The notes under the pieces were generated by a model that had not been told where the DNA came from, ran no database searches, and saw only the letters and a program-made list of their open reading frames with translations. DNA of 64,000 bases from Aselliscus stoliczkanus (Eukaryota; Chordata; Mammalia; Chiroptera; Hipposideridae): contig CM066734.1 in NCBI GenBank assembly GCA_033961575.1, forward strand, positions 85,458,501 through 85,522,500, given 5' to 3'. Numbering within the stretch: the first letter of the stretch is position 1; each line of letters starts with the position of its first letter. Position numbers and translations under genes: made by a program. This document shows, one piece after another, positions 26,401 through 38,644 of this stretch.

Positions 26401-29400
26401 ACAAGTAAATATACAGCTAAGCAATGGACTCTAATGCTTTTAAACAGCAAGTAAATAGCACTGTTCTTATGTAAGAACAGGGCCCTCTGATGGCATTTGT
26501 TTTCCATTTCACCTGGAGATTCTAAATAATTTTCTATTGTAATTAGAGTATCACTAAATAGGCATGAGATATTTCATCTTTCTCTAGAACTAGTGCTTAA
26601 ATCTAAATAGATTTTTATGGCATCTTTGGTGTCAAGATGTTGGGATTCCTCTGGGTTTTTGAAGAGTATTTTCAAGAGGCTGATTGGAAGCATCTTTATA
26701 TAGAAAATGTTAAGAGAACATTAAGACAAAGAAAAGGGACTCCTGAAAGGAACATCATGTTTGTTAGAGAATCTCAGTTGTTATAGCAACAGCAGAGGAA
26801 GCTGAATTGAGAATGGTTTGAAAAATAAATAGCTAAACATTGGAAATTGTTGGTAGATTCATGATGGCAATGTCAGTAGGAACTCTTGTCTGAGGCCAGC
26901 TTGGTAATATCACTTCTCCTGCCCCCAGCCTCAGTCATCAGCTCCTCCTTGGATATCTCTCTATATATAATATGAAGAACAAAATCCATGGAAAACAGAT
27001 ATCAAGTCTGATAGTAGAGTCTCCGTAAATGATAGCTATTAAATCATTACGATCACATCATCATTAATATTATAACTACTAATGTCACATTGTTATTATG
27101 ATTACTGGCATTTTCCATTGGTTTGCCAAGTTTGATATGAACTCACCTGATGTTCAAGTAGATTTCTCTCTTAAAAAAAAAAATGCTTCAAACAACTCCA
27201 TCAACTACTTGTATAAATAATGATGCAATATACTGCCTCTTTCTGAGAAGCAGGATTATGTAAATATCAACTAACTAAAATATTCAACTTCTAAAAATGT
27301 AGAGTTTAGTCTGAGAGGCATGGCCTAACTAAAAAACTACTGAGTATAATAAATGATACTTATCCTTGAGGAAAATACTGAACAATTTTAATAGACACAA
27401 GCTTTATTCAAACCATTAGGTCTCCCTAATCTAATAAATCTAAGTGACTTGATGTAATTTTTAGAAATCATCATATTTTTATATAGCAAAGTAAGGTTTT
27501 TAAACATCATGCCAGAACTATAGCAACTTAAGTTAGAGTGCTTCTAAGAGGATTTAAAAAAAAAATATGTTGAATACGAGTTTATTATATATCAGTGTGT
27601 GAAATGTTATTTCTGAGAAACATTTATGATTCATGTTTTAAGTCTCCTCATTAATAACAGTTTGACACTGACCTTCCTGAGAATTCATTGCTTCAGACAC
27701 TGGAATCTGGGTCCTTTCCAGTTCACTAATATGATAAAGATCATCAAATTCCCCCCAGCGTGTCATTCCTCTGAAAAATAAAATATCTTGTAAGTGACAT
27801 TAATTCCATTTATAATAAGGTATATGATAATTTTCAGATTTACAGTGTAAATATTAATACTGTTGGCCTCTGTGTGTAGACATATCACTCTAATTTATAA
27901 CAGTTTTATATTACTAAAATCATATTTATACTAAAGTGGTTAGCATGTGTTTTAAATACATCACTATTTTGAGCATATTTTGATACAATAATTCAGTTAC
28001 ACACTGAAACCCAAGGTTATATAGATCCTGTAAAACATATGTGTAAGTGGAATGAGTAGAAACCAACATAATTCATTGTTATAAAGACATCTTAAAACGC
28101 TCCTATGAGATAGTTCAGATACAAGTGTTCATTCTGCCAGCATGCACTGAGTTCCTGTTGTATTCAAAGCATTGTTAAGCTGTGTGGCTCCAAATTAGTA
28201 AGATAGATGCCTATCTTTAAGGCTCTTGACTATTATGAAGAATGCAATTTACAAAGGAGGAAAGTATATGGAAACTTCTTTTCTAGAAAATAATGATTTA
28301 TATAGGATACTACCATTTTCAATGCATTCTAATGCCCAGAATAAATAAAACTGAACAACTACTTATTTTTACTACTTGTGCCAATACTCATCTTTATTTT
28401 GTTTATCTGGCCTTAGACAAGTTACTTATCTTCTCTATGCCTTAGTATCCTTATCTTAAAATGGAGATAATAGCATGAGTTAGGATAAGGTTGTTGAGAA
28501 GATTGAGTTAATTTGTGTAAAATTCTTAAAACAGTGCCCAACATATAGTAAGCACTCAACATGTGTTAAAAATTATCATATTCGTTCTCATCTTCACTGT
28601 CATCCTCATCATAATCACCATCATCTGTATCTACTTCATGATAGGCCAAGAACCATTAGGGATCTAAGATATTCCTGGATATCTCTAGGTTAATGGATAC
28701 TATTATTGATAGGACCAGTGTTAGTCCTGCTAGGAGTCTCTTCCATAATGTCTGTTTCTTTATGACCAAAAAAATATCCATAGGGAATCTGTGGCATTAA
28801 CTCTGGTGGCAACAAAAAAATGTTTACTAATACTAGTGGTGGTGAATATGAATAGCCATGGTCCTTTTTTCCCTTGATCTTTGAATTCTTTTTAAAACTT
28901 TTACATTATTTTAGCCTCACAATAGCCTTAAGAAAGAGATAGGGCAATCCTAATATATTGCTAATTAATTTCCCAGTAAACTCTACTATCAGAAATATAG
29001 TAAGTCAAAACAAATGTCATAATGTACAAGAACTATAGATAATAAGTTTAACTGAAAGGAGAATTGTTTAGGTCCTGACTCAGGATCTAGTTATTCTTAT
29101 GGTAGATGAAATTATCCATTTTCCTCAATATATAGAAAATTAATAAACAAAAGGAGGCAGATATGATTATCATAGAAAGAGAGTTAGCAATGGGAAAGAC
29201 AGAATACCAAAGAAAAGCAGAAACTAAAAAGGCAAAGCAACCTGATGCTATTTGGTATGGGGGAGATGAGAATGCCCAAGAAGGTCAGACCAGTGATGTA
29301 CTATAAATGATTAGAAACACTGGCACACTTGACACTGTCCTCACTTTCTTACAGCTTTGTGGTGTCACACAAGTAGAGACCAACATGCCTCAATATATGA

Positions 29401-29878
29401 AGTGTTTAGCCCCTTTGCCTCCCTATTATCTAGGAGACTACACCAATTTTGTGTCGTATGAAGTAGCACTGCATACAGCTGTGCACATGACTAAATCTGA
29501 GGGTAGTTACCCAGAGTGTTCCAAAGGAAATTGGTTAGAATTTTATATAATAGCAAATAGTTTAACTTGCCGAAGCACAAGACTATTTGCATTACTCTGA
29601 CCAAGCTTCAGGATGTATATCATTAACAAATTCAAACGGTGGGGAGGTTTTCTAATGAGTTGCAAAAGAAAAAGGAGGTAGAAATTTGATAAACAAATAG
29701 AATGAGGACATTTCTCTACCCATATTGTAGGAAAGAAGAGACACTATTGGTATTATTCAAATGTACACCTGTCCAGTTTCTGCTCTTTATTTCATTCTGC
29801 CATGACGTGTCAAAAATGTGACAAAGCTGACTTTGGAAAGACATTAAAAATAGAAATGAAAACTGGTGTGTGCGCGTG

Positions 29879-29913
<35 letters not shown>

Positions 29914-30599
29914 GATAACCTCAATAAAGCTGTTTTTTTTAATGAAAAATTTTCAAAAGAAAATAGTTGGACCAGATATGAGAGATCAATGTACTGCCCA
30001 TAGAATTGAATCCATCAAGGATAAAAAGTGATCACAGCTCAAACTGATTTATTTTTAAGCTTCTACCACTCTCATTAAGCTGACTTAGTGTGACTCACTT
30101 CAAAGACAATTAAGACAAGCTAGCACGACACACTGATGATTCTCTCAAAGGGTGAAGTGAGAGACACAAGATGGCAGCCCTTCTTGTAGCTGAGTAAAAA
30201 TTTCCACTTCCTTTACTCCACATCCATCCTCTGATGTATTAAGTCTATGATCCTGTGAGAGCAAATGTGTAAGTTCTTCCCATAGAAACCCAGTAGGGGA
30301 AAGGGACTATGAGAGACATTTTACAGAGTGAGGGAATAGCCCATTACTTTACACAATCTCATTTGAGGCAGAATTTAAATCAATGACACCTTAGGGGTGC
30401 CAACCAGAATGAGGGTGCATAGGATTGGATTGAAACAAAAATGAGTACCTTAGGTGGCTGTGCACCCCACTAGGAAATCAGCGGCCGGGGTGTAGGCATT
30501 CCAAATCATGGTGTACCTTCCTACTGAGAGTCCAGCTGGTTCCCATGAAGGATTCTTGTTTAATTAATCATGAATGAATCAAATATTGTGTGTGTGTGT

Positions 30600-30638
<39 letters not shown>

Positions 30639-33600
30639 AGAGAGAAGAATAGGATCTTTTTCTAACAATTCTTCCCACCAAAAAGATCTGCTACACTGCA
30701 AGAGTGCCCTCAGACATTCTCCCCTAAGTCTTGCTACTATGGTAAAGGGCAAGCACCATTTTCTAGAGAATTCTTTCACAACTATAAACTAAAGGAGATA
30801 ATTCCTATTTGATTCTCAGCAATACTCTGATAAACAATGAAAAATGCAAATGGAGTCCATGGGAGGTACTTCGTGAGAATATGAATCTGCCATAGTATGT
30901 GAAGAGGCATCATTATTGCCTTGTTTGGGAATTCTAGGAACAGATTTCTTAAATTTTAATTTGAGAAATAAAAACATAAAAAAATCTCTTGAGATAGCCA
31001 TTCAAAATAACAATGGTGTATTGTGAGAATACAAGCACTTTACTACATCTCCTTGACATCTTCCCATTATGTTCCGCACTTATCAAGTTTTCATAAATCA
31101 AATAATTAAAATGCATCAGAAGGAGCAGCCAGCTCAGAGAACTTTGAAATGAGTTCTTAGGTAATATGAAGAATGACAGATAATTTTACCAAATCATATC
31201 TTATACAGTTTTCTAAAAGCAGGGTCCGTGAGTAATTTCTTCTTTTAAATGATGCTCCTTCTCATGTAGAATCTCTAGTACCTGAAGGTGAGGGATGCAA
31301 GGCTTCACCAAGCTGCCTAAGTCTGTGTTCTCACTTCCACTCTTCCAAAAGTCCTGGACCCTTTACCAATTTGCAATCCTTAGCTCAGATGGGAGATTAG
31401 CCAGAAGTGGTAGATAGAGAGACAGTTCTCTCAACAGAGCAGAGGTCATTTAAATGGGAGGCTTCGGAGGGCTTCATTAGATACTATATTTTGTGCCTCT
31501 TCTTGTGCCAAGCACACTGCTGGGCACTGGGATAATCAGATGAAGAAGGCATGCTCCTTACCCTTGGGGAGCTTGCAGGCTAGAAAAGGAGATAGGTGCA
31601 TAAACATGCAATTAATGGCATGCTCTGAAAGTGATATAGAAAAGCTGTCAGTGCATCTAGAACAGACTGAGGGGTCAGAAAAGGCTTTCTGGAGAGCATG
31701 TTACCTGGTTTGAATCTTAAAGGATTGGTAGAAGAGAGTCAGGTAAATGGGTGTTGAGAAGCAGGTAGACTTCCAGGTAGAGGGTCAGGAAAGTAATAAC
31801 CTGCACAGGATGCAGAAGGAATTACAAAATCTTCAGAATTGCTGGAGCATCATGTCTGAGAAAGACTGGCAAGGTGAAAATCATAGCAGGGCTTCTGTGT
31901 TTTCTCCAAAGGAAAAGCAGAGCTTCCCTCAAAGTGATTCTGGTTTTCCTTGGTTAAGACCAAAGATCAGATTATGGAAACGGTCCTGGCAGCTCTCTCT
32001 CCATCCTCTCCTCTGTTAGAACCCCAGCCCATCTATTATAGTTATGGCTGGGAGGATGGGTGAAGTGAAGGCTTGGTAACCTTTATGCATACATAAAAGG
32101 GGCATGAGTTGGAAACTCAAGGATTAAACAAGGAAGAGAGGAAGGGGAGAGGGGGAAGATAAAAACAGAAAAAAAATATGCATATGATCACTTCTGGGAA
32201 TATTTATTAGTTTTTCTAAAAATTGTAAAGGGTTCTGAAAAATCTGCCAACTTATATATTCAAGGTACATTTACAAACAGCCACACAGAGAACTGTTTTG
32301 TGCATTTATTGAGGTTCAAATACACTTTGCTGTACCCTGCTGAACAGGATTAGGACAATCAAGTGGAACATAATTAAGTTTCCAGAAAGCAGGTAGAGCC
32401 CTTTGTTCCAAGAAGAGAAATTCAAATTTTATCTCCTTTTTTTGATGACCAAACCAGGGCTATTGAAATCTTGCCTTTACATTTTGTCTTTTCCAGTGAA
32501 AGAAATGCAGTCTTCTAGGAGAGTAGCAATACAGCAGAAAAGTCAAGAGCACAGGCTCTGGGCCTTGTAGATCTGAGGTTTGGTCCAGTTCCACTATATG
32601 GTAATTGGGGTTCTTACATGAATTACCTAACCTTTCAGAGCCCTGGTTTCTGAATACCTACTTCATATAGTTACTGGGGGATTTAATGAGACTGTATATA
32701 AGCATTTCATAGAGCTCCCATCTTTAAGAGTGCATACAAATAGACATAAATATGAAGATCATCTTCTAAAGAATTAAAAACACAAAAGAGCTTAATTACC
32801 CTTTGGAAAAGACATCTGGTGACTTCAGTACAGTAAGGGAAGAGATTTGCTTCTCATCTTGTATTTTCAGCTGTATAGGCCGTTTTACTCCCCAGAAAAT
32901 GTCCAACATTCCTTCAACAATTGGTTTCCCATCTTCAGTCTAGAGAAGAAAGCAATCGCCTCAAACATTGTTTTTGTATTATTTATATAAGGTAAATATT
33001 TTAACTGAAGGTGTAGAAATTAAGTCTGTAAGACATCTTAATAGATAAAAAAGTAAATTCCTAGGTAGAATTATTTGGCTTTTCAATTTACCTATGATTT
33101 CATTCTATTTTTGAAACATTCCTTTAGTTTTGACAACAGCTATAACCAGTGAAGCAAATCATAATGGTAACGACAAGCTCATCAGAAGGCACAGTGTGTT
33201 TAAAATGCTTTCTGAACTCTGTGATTCTTAAGTGGACATTTACTTCTCTAATGCACTTTAACTTAAAATTAAAGTAGAACTAAAAACTGTACTAAGTTAG
33301 AAATCAGAACAGTGGTTGAGAGATTTAGTGCATTTCTGCACAGCAAAAATTTAACTCACAAAGTTATTATGCAGAATGAGTGAAATAATGTATGTAAAAA
33401 TAGTGTAAAATGTAAAACAGAAATTATAGTCTTGAAAAAATCAGTAACATTTGAATACTTTCTTTTAAACTGCGAATATTATAACAAAAGAAGGAAACTC
33501 CATGCAAACAAAGAAAAATTAGCAAACAGCTACTGAACATTTATTCAGTGAATGTAAATATTAATACCAAAGCACAGTCCCATAGAACTTATTTTATAAT

Positions 33601-36600
33601 GTATTTTTCTCTCACATATATAAAGCTCTTTCTGTTATTAAAGCAATTTGTTATCGTTATAGGCAATTTGGAAAACATAGAAACTAAAAAGAGTCCTATT
33701 CCAACCATCTAATAACTATTGTTATTATGAAAAATAAATTATTAAAAAACATAAATGACTGAATTCTAATTTGAGAGCATAATAAATATTCCAGACTCTG
33801 GAATCAGACAGACCTGTGTTTGAACTCTGGCTCTGCCACTTTCTAGCTGTGTGACCTTGGACAAGTGGCTGAACACATTTAAACCTGGGCTGCTTCTTCT
33901 AAAAAATGAATGTTATAATAGTCCCTAATTCATAGGACCTGGTATTTAATATATGCTTAGTAAGTATCACTGTTTATTATTTCTTCAGCAGATAAACCTA
34001 CTTTGAAACCACTCTGAAAAAAAGTTTTGCTCTTTCTCCCACTGTGAGTTCACATTTCAGATTACTGAGAAGTCAGGTTACCAATCAGTTGTTTTTAACA
34101 ACCAAACATAATTTGTTCTTTGAAATGTCAGTACATGATACAGATACTATGTTTCAATTATTGATGTACAACATCCTTCAATTGCCTAGTTATACTTTAA
34201 TTAATCTCTTATATCAAAAATTCAAAGAATAACTGCTCAGCTGAGGATATCTAATTCTTGCTTTCAAGAAGAAATATTCCAACTACTATCAGACAATGCT
34301 ATGTTTTGTCATGTAAGGAATATCAGAATATTTTCTAATTTCAGAAAACATCTCTTTATAGATTAACTAAATAATTATCCCTGAAGGCTTATTTACACTT
34401 ATTTAATTTCATTGCCCCAATCCTTAGGCCTCTTCTCTTCTGGATCTACACCACTATCCTTGGTGATCTTAAGGATCCTTAGATAGATACCATCTCTAAA
34501 TAAAAAGCTCCCAACTTTATATTTCCAGCCCAAACCTCCCCCCAGAACTCCAGTTGTCAAACCACTTACTTGACATCAAACCTTATCTGTTCCTAACTAA
34601 CTCTTGATAATTCTTTCATAAATATTTTCCTTCCCCAGTCTTCCCCATCTTGGTAAATAGCACCACCAACCTTCCAGTTGCTCAGGCCCAGAATTTTATA
34701 GTCGTTGTTAGTCTTTCTTTCATATTCAACATCCAATGCATTAGCAAATCCTATTAGCTCCACCTTAAAAACATATCCCTAATATGGCCACATTCGTCAT
34801 ATCCATTACCATGATTGTGGTCGTCGCTGCTATCATTGTTAGCCTGGGATATTGTAATAGTTTCTTTCTGGTCTACCTCATTCTTCTCTTGCCCTTTCAT
34901 ATACTCCCAGTAGTTAAAGAGATCCTTTTTAAAATGAATCCTTTTAGATAATGTCACTGTTCCAGTCAAAACTCCCCAGAGGCTTCCCATCTCATTCCAA
35001 GTACTAGCTAAACTCCTTACAATGATTTGCAAGACCCTACATACTCTGGTGCCTTCCCCTTCTCAGTCATCTCTCTAGCTTTACTGCCTATGAACTCCTA
35101 TTCTCATAGGGTACCTGCCACATTGGCTTGGCACTGTGCCTCATTACACTGGCCATCCTCATTCAGGTTGCTCTCTCTGCCAGAAGGTGTGTCCCACAGA
35201 CTTCTGCAAAGTTTGCTCCCTTACAACTTTCAGAGACTGGATAAATGTTCCTCTTCATCCACCCCACTTAGGTTCCTGAGCCTGCTTCCTCACTTTGCTG
35301 ATTACCCTCTGACATACTAGACGTTTTACTTCTGTTCCTTGCCCATCTACTAGAATGTAAGCAACATGAAGACACTGCATTCTGTCTATTTTTTTCATTG
35401 CTGTAGATCTAGTTTTTAGAACAGTATGTGGCACCTAGTAGACAATAAATATTTGCTAATTTAATTAATCAGAGGTTAAGAAAGCTACATGTTATTCTCC
35501 ATGTGCTGCCCTTTTTTACAGTGTACGTCATTGTCAATAAGTTAGAAGATTTGGATAGAACTGGATTCTACTTTATTGACCAGTGAGTAAAAATGGAAAG
35601 ACTTAGCCATCTGATATTCTCACTGTATACTTTACTTCATATAATTTTTAAAAATTATATAAGATGAGACTTTATTTAAACAATTAAATGACTTTTGTGT
35701 TGTAAATTGAGCACTGATTCACAGATTTGGAAAGGACCTCAACTTTTATGTTCATAATATCAAAATTCAAATGCTTTCCTAAATAAAATAAATTTCTCAC
35801 ATCATGAATTTTGTGGAAACTATTGAATCATCATTTCCTTAAAGTGTTGATCTTTTCCTAAATTTTATGCTTTTACAATTACATATATTAGAGATCTAAG
35901 ATATAGGACAATATTAAAGTAATTTAAAATTTGGCCCATTTTAAATAAAGAAATTAGTTATTCTTCCGTATAACATTTGGGAAGGTAACTGAAATATTCA
36001 ATTGAACTAAATCATTTAAGTTCACTAGTAAAGGCCAGAGCAGTTTGTAAATTTTCTTTTTTCCCAACTGCAGATTTAAGCCAAATCATGGTGGCCTAAA
36101 GTCAATGCTGTGCCATCAAATTTGAAGATTTAAAACAGAAATTTCGAAAATTATCATGTTCCCTGGGACCAGGAAAATACTGTAAAGATGGGAAGTGAGC
36201 TCCATTAGAATATAAGACTGAATGGGGAGACCTATGGAGAATGAGGCATTAAAATGAAAGAAAGAAAAGAAAGAAAAAGGAAGGAAGGAAGGAAGGAAGG
36301 AAGGAAGGAAGGAAGGAAGGAAGGAAGGAAGGAAGGGAAAGGAGGGAGAAAGGAAGAGAGGGAGGGAGGGAGGGAGGAAGGAAGGGAGGGAGGGAGGAAG
36401 GAAGATCTGAGGCCAGTGTGTATAGTAGCCTGCCAGTTGCATTTAACATTTTAAAATGTGTTATCACTATGACATACCACACATTCATTTTTTCATTCAT
36501 TTTAACTAGTAAATCAAACTATGTTACAGATATGTCATGATTTATTCAAACAATCTCCATTGGTAGAGACTTAAGATACTCTCAAATGTTTTCCATTACA

Positions 36601-38602
36601 AATGGCATCAACGTGAATATCCGAAATGCAACCTGATGCATTTGTAAGAAAATATCAGGGTAGATTTCTAGTGGAATTGTTGTTCAAAAGATGTTAAGAC
36701 ACTGTATTTGAAGTAGAAAGCAAGTATATCATTCAAGTTATTTTTAAATGCTTTCCTATCCCCCCTAAAATGCTTAGAAAGTCACAGATGTTCCAGGATT
36801 GGAATCTTGTGATATACTTTAAAGAAAAAATCATGATCAAGTTAAAGATTCACCTGTTTTTCCAAGACCATTTATGCTGCTGGCTTATAGACTCCTACTC
36901 ATCCTGACTCCTGTGTACTTTATGGAAATTTTTTCTGTTAATTAACTATATTGCATTTCTTTGATGGACTTACCTGTCCATATACAATATGCAGATGTTC
37001 CTGGTTCCCATAAAAAATGTTATAGGTCTTCAATAAAGAATTAAGTTGTTCCCTAAAAAAAATTACAGTTACAATCAGCCTGAGGCTCTTCAATGATAAA
37101 GACAATAATAGTGTTTTCAGTCCATAAAGATATGAGATAGAAAAAATGATTCAATGGAACCTTTACTGTTCTGTCATTTTAACTTCTTCATGTAGGTCAT
37201 TGAAAACTGAAGTTTTCTTCAGACATCAATAAATGTTAAACGTACTAATTCATAAGTAAATAACCAAAGAAGAGAAAATGACTGAGAACAAAAGTGAGGA
37301 GAGTGTTCTGCAGCAAGAGGCAGCCAGGAAATAGAAATTTGGTTACATATTCTTTTGTTTTGCAATATTTAACCAACCTAAGTTAAGCACCTAGAATGTG
37401 TCCTACATGGTGCTTTCACTGGAAACAGAGCAACGGTTTAGGGAGGGTTGCTGCTCCTGAATTTCTCCCCCTTTGTGGCTCTGGCAGCGGGAACACTGTC
37501 TCCTGACATACTTCCATCCTTTCCTCTGTGTGCCACAGTTCAAAACGCTTATCCTCTTTACATTGTTGGTCTGAGAAGCTATTGTCTCAACCTGTATTAT
37601 TGCAACAGTCTCCTAAAAGCCTCCCTGGATCTATTGTCTATTCTCAACAGCAGGAGTTATTTAATGCACACCTGATCGCAGTTCTCTTTTGTTCAAAGAC
37701 CTCCAATATCGTTTCATTATTAGAATGAATGTTAATATCTTTTCAAAGATTTCAAAGGCCAGATGTGATGTGGTCTGCTGTTCCACCTTTAATCTCATTT
37801 TCTACTTCTCTCTCCTTCACTCACTATCCTCCAACCACTGGCCACCTTCATATACCGTGAACACTCTGGCACATTTTCACCTTAGGGTCTTTATACTTGC
37901 TGATCCCTCTGGCCAGAATGTTTTTACCCCCACACCATCACTTAGTTAGCACATTCGTTTCTAAAAAATATTTACTCAAAAGTCATCTTCTCAAGGTCTA
38001 TCTTGACCTCCAATCTGGAAGTTGGCCTTCTCTGAGCATTCATATCTCATTTTCATTATTATATTTGCCCCTTATCGCCATCAAACCTTGTATATATTTT
38101 ACTAATAATCTTATAAAATATATTAAATGTTCTTATGTATTATAATATGTATTCTTACTTTAAGAATATATAGTTTTATATTATCTTATAATCTGTCTCT
38201 CCCTCTAGACGGTAGTGCCATGAGAATAGGTGTGTTTGTGTATTTTGTTCACACTATATTCCATGTGCCTAGAAGAGGACCGGACACATAGGAAGAACTC
38301 AACAAATAGTGGTTGAGTGAAGTGATCAGAGGAATTTTTATTTCTAAGAAAACAAAACATACCATAAGAAGGGAAAAGTTTTATAGATATACACACACAC
38401 ATGTGTGCACACACACAGAGGGTGCCAAAAAAATGTATATACATTTTGAGAAAGGAAAAAACTGTATTAAAACTAACAGCACCTCTTGTAATTTCAGAAG
38501 TCAAATGTGACTTGTATTCATCTTTTGTTATTGGTATATACTATGTATTACAATTTTAATACAGTTTTTTCCTTTCTTAAAATGTGTATACATTTTTTGG
38601 CA

Positions 38603-38644
<42 letters not shown>

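Larger units (their letters stand above)
27771..32799. other. RASSF6: RASSF6 intron 3
   Basis: This 5.0-kb intron contains two MIR copies, an alternating purine-pyrimidine tract, a GT array and an L2 fragment. The ORF at 29307-29600 (97 codons, plus strand) shows no family features and is taken as chance. Confidence 0.75.
32940..36973. other. RASSF6: RASSF6 intron 2
   Basis: This 4.0-kb intron contains a MIR, an L2 piece, a purine-rich GGAA/GGGA array and an L1M-like segment around 36480-36720. 35.5-36.25 kb is plain AT-rich sequence. Confidence 0.75.

Noticed and set aside
29307..29600. 97-codon plus-strand ORF as an antisense gene in intron 3
   Set aside because: No recognisable motif, no splice context and a length compatible with chance in this composition.
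36116..36500. Pro/Ser/Phe-rich ORFs
   Set aside because: They are translations of the GGAA/GGGA purine array.
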